This document shows, one piece after another, positions 16,884-25,495 of a stretch of 64,000 nucleotides of DNA. Made by a program: the position numbers and the translations under genes. Position 1 is the stretch's first letter; each line of letters opens with the position of its first letter. Source of the DNA: JACMQX01 sp040385105 (GTDB lineage: Bacteria > Pseudomonadota > Gammaproteobacteria > Burkholderiales > Burkholderiaceae_C); the NCBI GenBank assembly GCA_040385105.1, contig JAZKHY010000072.1:37666-101665 (forward strand). Reading direction: 5' to 3'. Below the pieces are notes generated by a model that searched no databases, had not been told where the DNA came from, and worked only from the letters and a program-made list of their open reading frames with translations.

Positions 16884-17312
16884 TTACCAGGTCCTAGTTC
16901 CCCAGGTCCGCTGGCCCGTCGAATTGATGGTCAGCGTCCCGTCGGCCGCCTGGCGGGTGCCAGCGACGGGTGCAGCGGTGATGGTATGGGAAGCCGTCTC
17001 GCTGGTGACGCTGATGGTGTAGAAGCCGTCAAGAGTCTTTCCAGCCGTGACGCCAAGGCCGCCGGCAGCCGTGCCGTCATATGCCTTGCTCGCGCTTGAC
17101 GCATAGGCATTGGTATTGAGGAATATCTTTTCCTGGATGCTGCCCAGTTCGACCAGTTGCGACTGCGCAGCCTGGCGGCTGCTGCGAACAGCGTACTGGC
17201 GGTAACCTGGAATGGCAATCGCGGAGAGGATGGCAATGATCACCATGACGACGATGAGCTCAATCAGTGTGAACCCCGCATGCCTTGCTGGCCGGAAACC
17301 CGCCCGGATCAT
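16884..17312 (-). CDS. pilE: Type IV pilin-like protein, PilE type
   Basis: Minor or major pilin secreted by the type IV pilus machine. The 142-residue preprotein has the prepilin peptidase site after Gly13 (ARHAG/FTLIELIVV), mature Phe1 and Glu5 (precursor Glu18), and a hydrophobic N-terminal helix. The ATG at 17312 overlaps the PilY1 stop as ATGA, which fixes this start over a slightly longer one. It is the last gene of the fimT-pilV-pilW-pilX-pilY1-pilE operon, the usual place of PilE minor pilins. The body has no cysteine pair, so the C-terminal D-loop disulfide of major pilins is absent. Confidence 0.88.
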   Translation of the reverse strand: MIRAGFRPARHAGFTLIELIVVMVIIAILSAIAIPGYRQYAVRSSRQAAQSQLVELGSIQEKIFLNTNAYASSASKAYDGTAAGGLGVTAGKTLDGFYTISVTSETASHTITAAPVAGTRQAADGTLTINSTGQRTWGTRTW

Positions 17313-20284
17313 CGGATGAGCTCCTGCCACGAGAGGCGGCCAAGACGCGGGCGCTCGCTGGACTGGGCATCTTTCGGCTGGATGCGCTTGTCGTTGTCGG
17401 AGCGGAACGTTTCAGTCTTGATGACGCTGCCGGTCGCGCGGTTGTAGATGACCCGCGTGTATTCGTCCTTGACCGCGTCGTAGGTCATGGTGGCGTAGGC
17501 CTCGACACCGTTGTACGTCGTGGTCTCACGCCAGACGGAAGTGCTGACCGTGGTTGTGGTGCTGCCACCAGACCCGGTCGCACCCCAGAATGACCCGGTG
17601 GGGTCGCTGGAGCCCGCCGCCCTTGGCTTGCTCTTGTCGCCTTGTGTCGGGTCGGGCGGCGGAGAAGCCGTCCAGCCCGCGTCGCCGTAGCAGACCTTGT
17701 TGGGGTGATGCCAGAACATGGTGTACTGCGCGAGCTGCTTGCCCTGGGAGGTCTTGTCGCTCTTGAGCCTGTGGCCCATCGCCGGATCACCGGGCATGTT
17801 CAGCTGTACCGCGCTGGCCGATGTATCGGAGCTGACGATCTGGAGCGTGAGCGCACCGTTCATCCATGGCCCCGTTCCCGTACCCTGCGCGCCCTTGTTG
17901 TCATGCACGCAACCCGTCTGGGTGGGCACCAGCCCCGCCCGGACGTCCTTGCTGCCTGCGCGCCACTCCTGGATGGAGAAGGCGTTCACCGGCAGGGAAA
18001 TGATGAGCTTGCCGATGTTGGCCCTCGTCAGCACGATGGCCGGGCCGCCCGGCGTAGCGGACAGGAAGCCCTCAGGCGAAACCGGCAGGTTCCATACGGG
18101 CTTGGTCAGGGTGCCCACGGTCAGCGCCGCAGCCGGCGACAGTTTCTGGTTGGCGACCAGCAGCTTGAACCCGGTTGCCGTGGAAGGGATGGCGTTGTTC
18201 AGGTTGAAAGCCGCCTCGCTGGCACTGAGCATGTTGACGCCGACAACGTCATACAGGTCGTCATATTCATGAACGTGCTTGTTGGTGCAGGAGCCCTTGT
18301 AGTCCTTGCCGAGCGGGTCACATACCGAATAGAAAATGTCAAAGTCAAAGTGCCCGCCGGACACCCCGCGATCCCCCGGCGGGACAGGTGTCGGCGGGAT
18401 GTCCACCGTGGAGGTGGTCACCACGAGCGTGGACGTCGTGACCAGGGCCGGCAGGTCGGCGTTGGGGTTGAAGTTGAAATAGGTGCGGTCCAGGATGGCG
18501 CCCACCTGTGCCAGCACCGGCTGGCTCCACAGCCCGGCGCCCAGGAACTTGCCCACCGGCGTGACCCAGGTGCCGGAGATGCTGACCCGGTCGGAGTTGC
18601 CGCTGACGTCCACAGTGCCGTCCCCGTCAAGGTCAAAAAACGGCACCGACGGCCCGCCGCCCGTCAGGGCGTTCAGTTCCATCAGCCAGGCCCCCTGGGG
18701 GGAGCTTCCGCCCTGCGGAACGCTGGTCGTGACGATGAAGCGCCCGCTGTCCACCACCGTGTCCCCGCCAACGAGACGCTCGCCTGCCGGCAGGGCCAGG
18801 CGCCAGCCTTTCGCGCCCTTCGCGTAGTCAACCGCGACCTGGCTCGCACTGCGGTAGGACTGCGCCGGCGTCCCCGGCGTTGTCGCCGTGGTGAGGGTGG
18901 GCAGCGCGAGCGTGGTGGACGTTGCATTGACGCTGTCCCAGATGCCATAAAGGTAGTCCGTGCCACCCGTGCCCATGTCGGCAGGCTCCAGCAAGCGCCC
19001 GGTCCCGAAATTCACCATCACGCCGCCATTGGGGTGCAGGCTCAGCGCCGGTGCGGCGGTGATGGCCCGCGCAGTGCCGGCGGTGGGGGTGAACATCGCC
19101 TTGCCGCTCGCGGGGTAGCTTGAACCTCCCAGGTCGAACTTCCAGAGCGTGCCCTTGAGGTCGCCTGCATAGACACTGTCAACCGCGCCATCGCCGTTGA
19201 CGTCGGCGGCAGACAAGGCCATCAGGCCGTTGTCCGGGCCCGCAGCATCGGCGGGGATTTCCGCCAGCCTCGAACCGGTCGCGGCATCAATGACAAACAG
19301 CACGGCCTTCCCGGCTGCGCTGTTGGCGCCGTTGGCCACAAGCACAACCGTCGAGCCGTTCTTGAGCTTCACGATTTGCGGCGCCCCGCTGACATGGCCC
19401 ATGTTCTCGAAGCCCGCTGTGGTTTCGGCAACCTCCCAAAGCGACATCGCCGCAGCGGCGGTCTCGGTCGCAGGGGAAGGATCGGTAACGTCCAGGGCAA
19501 ACACCCCGCGCGCGCCCGCCCCCATTCCACCCGCCAGCACAGTGATCGACTTTCCTGACCGTGGAACCTTGCCGATGGCCAGCAGGCCATCGACACCATA
19601 CTTGTGGTGGGTGTAGGGATTGACGGCGAACTGGTCCAGCTTGGGGATGAGCATGGACGGCAGGTACGCAAAGACTTCAGAACCGTCCGCGGCATTGAAT
19701 GCGTGCAGCATGCCGTCGTTGGCCCCGACATAGACCCGCTCGACGCCGGCTGCATGCCTGAAGAAATAGGGACGGCTGTGAATGATGTCACCCAGCACGG
19801 AATACCGCTTGCGGAATGCAACGCCTTCACGGGAGCGGTCACCGCGCGTGAATTCAAGGAGGTATCGTCCCTGGGGATCGCTCCCAAGCTCGGCCTTCTG
19901 TGCGGCCGTCAGCAGTGACGTGCCGTCGGCCGCCCAGGCAAAGGGCACGCCGGAGGCATTGGCGCGCGTGAAGATCTTGCGGCCGGTATTCCAGTTCTGC
20001 GCTTCAAGCCTGTCGCGGGACTGCCATTTGACGCTGGGCAGTCCTGTTGCCGGCACATCGTAGGCGACGAGGTCACCGTCCCATGTACCGGCAAAGTAGT
20101 CGCCCCGGTAGGCAACCGACGCGCCGGACTGGACGTTGTAGTTGTTCATATCGAGGGCCGAGACATACCCAACCGGCTGCTCGTCAAGGTCGGCGATGGC
20201 GGCGCCGGCGAGCGCCCAGTAGAGCAATGCACCGCCCAGCAGGGCGGCGGCGCACAGGACGGCGGGAATTTTCCGGAAGGTCAT
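17309..20284 (-). CDS. pilY1: PilY1/PilC-family type IV pilus tip adhesin
   Basis: Secreted pilus-tip protein needed for pilus extension and adhesion. The 991-residue product has a signal peptide (about 1-31), then a short N-terminal region, then the PilC/PilY1 beta-propeller starting near residue 150 (GDIIHSRPYFFRHAAGVERV, then VGANDGMLHAF). A calcium-site-like loop DVNGDGAVDSV lies inside it, and another DLDGDGTVDV follows. About 400 residues follow the propeller, ending GRLSWQELIR. No von Willebrand A domain is seen at the N terminus. The ATG at 20284 follows AGGAGA with 8 bases of spacing. It overlaps pilE by 4 bases. Confidence 0.88.
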   Translation of the reverse strand: MTFRKIPAVLCAAALLGGALLYWALAGAAIADLDEQPVGYVSALDMNNYNVQSGASVAYRGDYFAGTWDGDLVAYDVPATGLPSVKWQSRDRLEAQNWNTGRKIFTRANASGVPFAWAADGTSLLTAAQKAELGSDPQGRYLLEFTRGDRSREGVAFRKRYSVLGDIIHSRPYFFRHAAGVERVYVGANDGMLHAFNAADGSEVFAYLPSMLIPKLDQFAVNPYTHHKYGVDGLLAIGKVPRSGKSITVLAGGMGAGARGVFALDVTDPSPATETAAAAMSLWEVAETTAGFENMGHVSGAPQIVKLKNGSTVVLVANGANSAAGKAVLFVIDAATGSRLAEIPADAAGPDNGLMALSAADVNGDGAVDSVYAGDLKGTLWKFDLGGSSYPASGKAMFTPTAGTARAITAAPALSLHPNGGVMVNFGTGRLLEPADMGTGGTDYLYGIWDSVNATSTTLALPTLTTATTPGTPAQSYRSASQVAVDYAKGAKGWRLALPAGERLVGGDTVVDSGRFIVTTSVPQGGSSPQGAWLMELNALTGGGPSVPFFDLDGDGTVDVSGNSDRVSISGTWVTPVGKFLGAGLWSQPVLAQVGAILDRTYFNFNPNADLPALVTTSTLVVTTSTVDIPPTPVPPGDRGVSGGHFDFDIFYSVCDPLGKDYKGSCTNKHVHEYDDLYDVVGVNMLSASEAAFNLNNAIPSTATGFKLLVANQKLSPAAALTVGTLTKPVWNLPVSPEGFLSATPGGPAIVLTRANIGKLIISLPVNAFSIQEWRAGSKDVRAGLVPTQTGCVHDNKGAQGTGTGPWMNGALTLQIVSSDTSASAVQLNMPGDPAMGHRLKSDKTSQGKQLAQYTMFWHHPNKVCYGDAGWTASPPPDPTQGDKSKPRAAGSSDPTGSFWGATGSGGSTTTTVSTSVWRETTTYNGVEAYATMTYDAVKDEYTRVIYNRATGSVIKTETFRSDNDKRIQPKDAQSSERPRLGRLSWQELIR

Positions 20285-20313
20285 GAAGGGTTCTCCTGGG
20301 AATTCAGCGTCAA

Positions 20314-20859
20314 TCAGCAGCCGGCGGTGGCCTGCATCGTTTCGATCAACCGCAGGCCGCCATTGCCCGCCCTGGCCTGTGCCACGACGCGGAAAAGGTC
20401 CACGGATTTGCAGCTGGACGAGGACTGGCTCACCGCGATTGATTCGCCCGTCATCCGGGCACCGCGCGCCAGCTGCTCGATCAGGTAGCGGGTGTCGCTG
20501 GACACGGCGAGGGAGTTGGAATCGCTCCAGGCCATGGACTGGGGGCGGGTTCCAAGTGCGGCAAACCTGCCGATGGGATACAGGTGCGGCGTGAGCTTGT
20601 CCCAGGCATCGAACCCCGGCTGCCTGGCGTTTGTACCGCTGCCCAGCCATGCCTCGGCGGTGACGATGCCGGACTCCGCCTGGCCAAACGCGAGCTCGGA
20701 CTGCTGGATGTTGGCCGCCAGCTGGAACTGGTTGCGCGACATGTAGAACACGCTCAGCGTCATCAGCGCTATGGCCATGATGAGAAGGGTGACGATGAGG
20801 AGTGACAGGCCCCGCTGCCTGCGCCGCCTTGCCCCGGAAGTCATTGGTTTTTCAGTCAT
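20314..20859 (-). CDS. pilX: Minor pilin assembly protein PilX
   Basis: A 181-residue PilX-type minor pilin. A basic N terminus (RRRRQRG) leads into a hydrophobic helix LSLLIVTLLIMAIALM; the fifth residue after Gly17 is Ile instead of Glu, which is the known feature of PilX/GspK-like tip pilins. Two cysteines near residue 150 and at the C terminus may form a disulfide. It lies between pilW (10-base gap) and pilY1 (29-base gap) in the operon. PilX works with PilV, PilW, FimT and PilY1 to prime pilus assembly. Confidence 0.85.
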   Translation of the reverse strand: MTEKPMTSGARRRRQRGLSLLIVTLLIMAIALMTLSVFYMSRNQFQLAANIQQSELAFGQAESGIVTAEAWLGSGTNARQPGFDAWDKLTPHLYPIGRFAALGTRPQSMAWSDSNSLAVSSDTRYLIEQLARGARMTGESIAVSQSSSSCKSVDLFRVVAQARAGNGGLRLIETMQATAGC

Positions 20860-20869
20860 GAAGCCGGGC

Positions 20870-21787
20870 TCACTGGTTGCGCAATGCGATGGTGGTGGTG
20901 AGGACCGTTCGCCGGTAGGTGCCCTCCGCCGCGTAGGTGATGTCGCCCATCGGGAAGGACCCTGCTGCGATGGCCGGGTCGGGTGTGCTCTCGCGTATCA
21001 GCAGCCACAGCCGGACGATCTTCACGTCCGGCCAGCGCGCAACGCCATCGGCGTTGAAGTAGCGGGTGTTGCCGGTGCCATCGGTGACGCCGTATTGCAG
21101 TTGAAGGTTTTCGACATTGCTGGCCACCAGTTCGGGGGTCATGACCGGGTTGGCACCCCGGGAAAGGGTCATCCGGTACAGGGCAGGCACCCGCGGTGAT
21201 TCGGTGGCGCTATTGGTAAATGCATTGATGTAGTACACATCGCTCACCAGCCTGGAATCGAAATTGGGCTCCGGCGCGGCCGGTGGGACGGTTGTCACTT
21301 CGCCGGCAAAAACCTGGGCAAGACCATACGACGCGCGGATATAGGGTGCGCCATTGTCAAAGGTGGCCGCAGGCTCCAGCGCGGTCCGGCGCAGCGCGAG
21401 GATATCCCCGCGCGCCCACGAGCGGTCGGCCCCGCTTTTCAGGCATGCCCCTGAGAACGGGTTGCTGTCGTTGGACCCGGAGATGCCGGTGTCCACCCTG
21501 GTCGTGAAGCCCGCCCCGCAGCCGAAGTCCCTGGCGGCCAGGTCGGCGTTTGCCATGACGACCTGCTTCTGGTCCCATATGAGCCGGTTCAGTGCCGCGT
21601 GGCGGATCTCGCGCTTGAGGACTTCGAGTGCATACCGCCCATTGGTTTGTGCCTCTGACGCTGCAGCGCCGGTACCAGCGGCCACCGCCGAGGCCGCGAA
21701 GCCCTGCACCACCATCGCAACGACGAAAAGCCCCAATGCAATAGCCACCAGCAGTTCGAGGAGCGAGAAGCCCGCAGAGCGCCTCAT
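20870..21787 (-). CDS. pilW: Minor pilin PilW
   Basis: A 305-residue minor pilin with prepilin site after Gly6 (MRRSAG/FSLLELLVAI), mature Glu5, and a long hydrophobic helix. The body is large, as is typical for PilW, with GRYALEVLKREIRHA just after the helix, and several cysteines. Its start overlaps the pilV stop (ATGA). It acts in the pilus-tip priming complex. Confidence 0.88.
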   Translation of the reverse strand: MRRSAGFSLLELLVAIALGLFVVAMVVQGFAASAVAAGTGAAASEAQTNGRYALEVLKREIRHAALNRLIWDQKQVVMANADLAARDFGCGAGFTTRVDTGISGSNDSNPFSGACLKSGADRSWARGDILALRRTALEPAATFDNGAPYIRASYGLAQVFAGEVTTVPPAAPEPNFDSRLVSDVYYINAFTNSATESPRVPALYRMTLSRGANPVMTPELVASNVENLQLQYGVTDGTGNTRYFNADGVARWPDVKIVRLWLLIRESTPDPAIAAGSFPMGDITYAAEGTYRRTVLTTTIALRNQ

Positions 21788-22302
21788 CGCAGCACCTTGA
21801 CCGAGGAGTGGCTCATGGTTTCGGTTGTGCCGGCAGACGCATAGGCCTGCCGTCCGCGGGGCTCCTTCCAGGCGATCCGGATACGGTAGGTCGGGACCGC
21901 TGCCGCCGCATCCCAGTCAATGGTGACGTCCTCCAGCACCAGGACCGAACCGGCGCGGTCCTGCCATTGCCTGAGGTCATACCTGGCCAGCTCGCCGGGG
22001 GTACACGCTGCGCCAGCGCAATCCTTGGAGGACTCGGCCGCAGCGCCCTTTTTCAACGCATAGGTGCCGGTGCGCGCAGAAGCGCTGTTGGCCTCCATCC
22101 GCTCGCCCAGCTCGGTTGCCAGCGTGATGGCGGCCGTGCGGAACTGCGCACCTTTCTGCAACTTGAACATCCCGGCCTGAAGCCCCGCATTGGCGAGAAG
22201 CCACATGGCGACGATGAGCATGCTGACCAGGACTTCCATCAGGGCTGCGCCGCATTGCCTCGCCCCGGAGCGCCGCCGGGAAGCTTGCCTGCAGCGGGTC
22301 AC
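21784..22302 (-). CDS. pilV: Minor pilin PilV
   Basis: A 172-residue minor pilin with prepilin cleavage after Gly18 (ARQCG/AALMEVLVSM) and mature Glu5. The residue after the cleavage is Ala instead of Phe, which occurs in PilV. The hydrophobic helix contains AMWLLANAGLQAGM, and a cysteine pair SSKDCAGAAC lies mid-body. The start overlaps the fimT stop and the end overlaps the pilW start, so the four genes are translationally coupled. Confidence 0.86.
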   Translation of the reverse strand: MTRCRQASRRRSGARQCGAALMEVLVSMLIVAMWLLANAGLQAGMFKLQKGAQFRTAAITLATELGERMEANSASARTGTYALKKGAAAESSKDCAGAACTPGELARYDLRQWQDRAGSVLVLEDVTIDWDAAAAVPTYRIRIAWKEPRGRQAYASAGTTETMSHSSVKVLR

Positions 22303-22841
22303 AAGACCTCCCGGCGGATGGAGATGGCCCCCGACGACGCCAGGCGGACGGCCCAGCGCGACTTGGGCGCTGCGGCCGCGCTCACCTCGAATGCGGGGGC
22401 GCTGGCACCGGTGATGGTGCCATCCGCATTGAACTGGAGGCGCGCGGCGGGCCCCTTCATGACAACGTCCTGTGAAGACGGGACCTGGGCGCGCAAGGGG
22501 TTGGGGGCGGCACTGCTGCCGGTGTCGCAGATGCCATCAACGTTCTGGTCGTAGCAGACGAGCCAGCCGCTGCTCCAGCTCGTCGCGGTCGGGCTGGTGG
22601 CGCACGACAGGCCGGACCCCGCGCAAAGGATGACGGGCATGTTCCGCTTGATCGCCTCACTGCGCGCAAACAGCGCGTCGTCACCGGCGCGGCGGGCCAT
22701 GCTTTCCGTGCTCTGGCTCGTGAGTAACCGGGTCATGCCAGGCATCGCCACGGCGGCAAGCACCGCCAGGATCGCCACAACGGCAATCAGCTCAAGGAGG
22801 GTGAAGCCGGAGGCTTCAGGTTTGTAATGATTTGATTTCAC
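22299..22841 (-). CDS. fimT: FimT/GspH-type pseudopilin
   Basis: A 180-residue GspH/FimT-family minor pilin with prepilin site after Gly12 (PEASG/FTLLELIAV) and mature Glu5 (precursor Glu17). The body has the GspH pattern SMARRAGDDALFARSEAIKRNMPV and a cysteine pair around WLVCYDQNVDGICDTG. It is the first gene of the minor pilin operon, and the AT-rich stretch directly upstream is the likely promoter region. Recent work on FimT homologues shows DNA binding in transformation, so a role in DNA uptake is possible. Confidence 0.86.
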   Translation of the reverse strand: MKSNHYKPEASGFTLLELIAVVAILAVLAAVAMPGMTRLLTSQSTESMARRAGDDALFARSEAIKRNMPVILCAGSGLSCATSPTATSWSSGWLVCYDQNVDGICDTGSSAAPNPLRAQVPSSQDVVMKGPAARLQFNADGTITGASAPAFEVSAAAAPKSRWAVRLASSGAISIRREVL

Positions 22842-22861
22842 TTTTCGGACTGCGGGTCAAT

Positions 22862-22966
22862 CGGCAGTGCCGGATGTTATACATCTTAATAACCTAATAC
22901 AATACAAAAATGCGTATAAAAGTATATTTATCAGAGTAAACAGGTACTTTGAATTTATTCCCAAAG
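22862..22966 (-). promoter_or_regulatory. AT-rich region upstream of the minor pilin operon
   Basis: This stretch is strikingly AT-rich in an otherwise GC-rich window and lies just upstream of fimT. On the minus strand it contains TATAAC (22876-22881) with TTGTAT 15 bases upstream, a rough sigma-70 match. No GG-N10-GC sigma-54 element was found. Its composition also suits binding by an H-NS/MvaT-like silencer. The promoter call is by position and base composition. Confidence 0.4.
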
Positions 22967-23024
22967 ACCACAAGGAGGTCTTGAGCCCCGGCACGGCCCC
23001 ATGCAGCAGGGCAGATTCCAGGAA

Positions 23025-23876
23025 TCAGGCGGTGACGATCCAGCCTTCGAGGCTGTCCATGTCAGGCGGCAGGCCGTACCGCGGTGCGCCTTGCTGCTCT
23101 CCCCAGGCTGCCTGCACCATGCACAGCGCGGCATCCAGGCTGTCGCCGCTGGCGTCGCCGGCCAGCGCATCGCGCTGCGCATTGGTGAGCTTGAGCCGCA
23201 GCTTCAGGCGTGTCTGGCCGTTCTCGAGCGTGGTGATGATGTCCTTGCGCGCAATCAGCCGCTCCGGCGTCTGTTTCGCCTTGTCGTCGCTCTTGTAGCT
23301 GCGGTGGCCAATGAGTTCCCGCGCCAGCAGGCCCGGGTAGGCTTCCAGCGCCACACGGCGCGGCAGCCCGGTGCCGTCCACATCGTTCGGGTCAACGGCA
23401 TGCAGCCCGGGCAGGTGCACGCCCGCAGCCAGCAGCGCCGGGACTCCCGCATGCAGCATGAAGGCGACTGGCGGATTCACCCATTTCATCGACGGGCTGG
23501 AGCCTGCAGGAAGGTCAGTGGCCCGGTGCGCAAACTTGCTGCCCACGGGCCGTGCATCGCAGAAGGCCGCGAAAGTATCCCGGATGTCGGCGCGGCTCAT
23601 GGCCGCATAGTGGTGGATGCTCTCCCGCCAGGTCAGCGGCCATCCCAGCCGGGTGAGCAGTTCACGCGGCAGCCCGAACGGGAAGTCAAAGCCGCCCGTC
23701 CAGCTGGCCGGCCGTGCCAGCCATGCACCGAATGCCGGCAGCGACTCGATGCGCTCCAGCCGCTCCAGCACCACCCGGCCCGCGGCTGACGAGCCAAGGG
23801 CCAGCACGATGGGCTTGCGCCGAGACGGGCTGCTGGAGAAGTCGCAGCCCAGGAGCTGCCGCGAGGGGCCGGTCAC
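23025..23876 (-). CDS. DUF429 domain-containing protein
   Basis: A 283-residue cytosolic protein of the DUF429 family (N-terminal LLGCDFSSSPSRRKPIVLA). The fold resembles an RNase H-like domain, so a nucleic-acid or phosphoryl role is possible, but no function is established. Conserved acidic positions (CDFSSSP, FDFPFGLPR, DSLDAALC) could bind a metal. The GTG start overlaps the thioesterase stop as GTGA, indicating one transcript with the thioesterase and perhaps the BLUF and folE genes upstream. Confidence 0.75.
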   Translation of the reverse strand: MTGPSRQLLGCDFSSSPSRRKPIVLALGSSAAGRVVLERLERIESLPAFGAWLARPASWTGGFDFPFGLPRELLTRLGWPLTWRESIHHYAAMSRADIRDTFAAFCDARPVGSKFAHRATDLPAGSSPSMKWVNPPVAFMLHAGVPALLAAGVHLPGLHAVDPNDVDGTGLPRRVALEAYPGLLARELIGHRSYKSDDKAKQTPERLIARKDIITTLENGQTRLKLRLKLTNAQRDALAGDASGDSLDAALCMVQAAWGEQQGAPRYGLPPDMDSLEGWIVTA

Positions 23877-24346
23877 TGCGGCTGGGCAGGCGGCACGGCA
23901 AAGAGCGCCTTCAATGCATCGCTGATGCGTTCGCCGCGCAGCGGCGAACCCGGGCCGGCCTCATAGCGGCACCACACGCGCGTCTCGGACCCGCGGGCCA
24001 GGACCGCGCCCGCAGCATCCACAAACGAATGCGCCACAGTGAATGACTTGCCGCCCCAGCGCGCGACATGCGACTGGACCGTACAGGCATCGCCGAACGT
24101 TGGCGAGCGCTCGAAGCTGCATTCGGCATTCACCAGCGGCAGGCTCAGCGACTCGGCGCGCATGCGTGCAGCAGCATAGCCAGCCTGCGCAAACATGGCC
24201 CATGTTGCGGCATCCATCCAGCGGTAGTAAGTCGGGTAGAAAATGATGCCGGCAGGGTCGCAGTCGCCCCACTGCACGGTGAGCGGAAGGCGGAATACAA
24301 CCGCCTGCGGCGCGCTGCCGGCTGCGGCCTTGTCAGGTTCTGCCAT
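23873..24346 (-). CDS. Hotdog-fold acyl-CoA thioesterase (4HBT/YbgC-like)
   Basis: A 157-residue single hotdog-domain protein. The active-site segment WGDCDPAGIIFYPTYYRWMD has the Asp of the 4-hydroxybenzoyl-CoA/YbgC thioesterase group. It should hydrolyse a small or aromatic acyl-CoA in the cytosol; the substrate is unknown. The ATG at 24346 is preferred because the longer frame start at 24382 would overlap the BLUF gene by 17 bases and add non-homologous residues. It follows the BLUF gene by 19 bases and overlaps the DUF429 gene. Confidence 0.8.
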   Translation of the reverse strand: MAEPDKAAAGSAPQAVVFRLPLTVQWGDCDPAGIIFYPTYYRWMDAATWAMFAQAGYAAARMRAESLSLPLVNAECSFERSPTFGDACTVQSHVARWGGKSFTVAHSFVDAAGAVLARGSETRVWCRYEAGPGSPLRGERISDALKALFAVPPAQPQ

Positions 24347-24365
24347 GCAGCGCCGGCCCCGGCCC

Positions 24366-24788
24366 TCAGACGCGCCCGACAATGGACGCCGTGGCCATCA
24401 GCTCCTCGAGCAGCGCCAGAGAGACCCTGCCCGACACCGAATACGGGTCCAGTTCGGGCTTCTCGGAGTACTTGAGCAGGATGGAATGGTTGAGCCTGGA
24501 CAGGTTCACCTGGCCCATGGTCCAGCCGCCAAAGCGGCGTTCGGAAATTTCTTCGTAATGCAGCAGGGCCACATCCTTGTGGCGGACGTCTTTCTGGATA
24601 TGGCCGAACAGGTCACTCACCGCCATGCGGCCACCCTCGATGGCCTGCAGGAAGATGCCGCCGCCGTAGCAGAGGATGCCGGTGATCCCGCACGTCGGGT
24701 TGTGCTGGCGTGCCTGCGCAAGTATGTCGTCGATGGCACCCGGACTCGTGTCAACGGCGCGGCTGGCGTAAAGCAGGCGTACGAGCAT
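24366..24788 (-). CDS. Short BLUF blue-light photoreceptor
   Basis: A 140-residue protein consisting of one BLUF domain and a short C-terminal extension, with no effector domain. FAD-site residues are present: Tyr7 in RLLYAS, Asn30, Gln48 in FLQAIEG, Trp89 and Met91 in FGGWTMG; the Gln-to-Trp distance of 41 equals that of AppA. It should bind FAD and switch under blue light through a protein partner. The ATG at 24788 follows AAAGG with 7 bases of spacing. It is 5 bases after the folE stop, so it is probably co-transcribed with folE and the thioesterase. Confidence 0.88.
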   Translation of the reverse strand: MLVRLLYASRAVDTSPGAIDDILAQARQHNPTCGITGILCYGGGIFLQAIEGGRMAVSDLFGHIQKDVRHKDVALLHYEEISERRFGGWTMGQVNLSRLNHSILLKYSEKPELDPYSVSGRVSLALLEELMATASIVGRV

Positions 24789-24793
24789 GGGGG

Positions 24794-25495
24794 TTACCTT
24801 TTTCCGGGAATGAGGGAAAGGAATTCGCGGCGCAGGTTCGGGTCCTTGAGGAACACGCCGCGCATGACGGAGTTGATCATCTTGCTGTCCATGTCCTTCA
24901 CGCCGCGCCATGCCATGCAGTAGTGGCTGGCTTCCATGACGATGGCCAGGCCGTCGGGCTGGGTCTTGTCCATGATGAGGTCGGCCAGCTGCACCACGGC
25001 CTCTTCCTGGATCTGCGGGCGGCCCATGACCCATTCGGCCAGCCGCGCGTACTTCGACAGGCCGATGACGTTGGTGTGCTCGTTGGGCATCACGCCGATC
25101 CAGACCTTGCCGATGACCGGGCAGAAGTGGTGGCTGCAGGCGCTGCGGACCGTGATCGGCCCGACGATCATCAGCTCGTTCAGGTGCTCGGCGTTGGGGA
25201 ACTCGGTGATGCTGGGCGCCGCCACATAGCGGCCGCGGAACACCTCGTTGAGGTACATCTTGGCAACGCGGCGCGCGGTGTTGTTGGTGTTGTGGTCGCC
25301 TTCGGTGTCGATGACGAGGCTGTCGAGCACGCCACGCATCTTGAGTTCTACCTCGTCCAGCAGCTTTTCCAGCTCGCCCGGTTCGATGAACTCGGCGATG
25401 TTGTCATTGGCATGGAAACGCTTGCGCGAGGCTGCCAGCCGTTCGCGGATCCTGACGGAGACGGGTGTTCCTTCGTCCAGGTCAGCTGGGTTCAT
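24794..25495 (-). CDS. folE: GTP cyclohydrolase I
   Basis: Converts GTP to 7,8-dihydroneopterin triphosphate, the first step of folate and tetrahydropterin synthesis. The 233-residue protein has zinc ligands Cys120 and His123 in SACSHHFCP and Cys193 in ASHYCMAW, plus the family segments VIDTEGDHN and EFLSLIP. The start at 25495 overlaps the ligase end by 14 bases. Two further in-frame ATGs (25513, 25516) would add 6-7 residues. NudB, the next enzyme in the pathway, is encoded at 30234-30701. Adjacent BLUF gene suggests co-transcription. Confidence 0.93.
   Translation of the reverse strand: MNPADLDEGTPVSVRIRERLAASRKRFHANDNIAEFIEPGELEKLLDEVELKMRGVLDSLVIDTEGDHNTNNTARRVAKMYLNEVFRGRYVAAPSITEFPNAEHLNELMIVGPITVRSACSHHFCPVIGKVWIGVMPNEHTNVIGLSKYARLAEWVMGRPQIQEEAVVQLADLIMDKTQPDGLAIVMEASHYCMAWRGVKDMDSKMINSVMRGVFLKDPNLRREFLSLIPGKR

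Noticed and set aside
16884..22841. Foreign island carrying the pilus genes
   Set aside because: Composition of the coding sequence is like the rest of the window, and no mobility gene or direct repeat flanks it. Only the upstream AT-rich gap is unusual.
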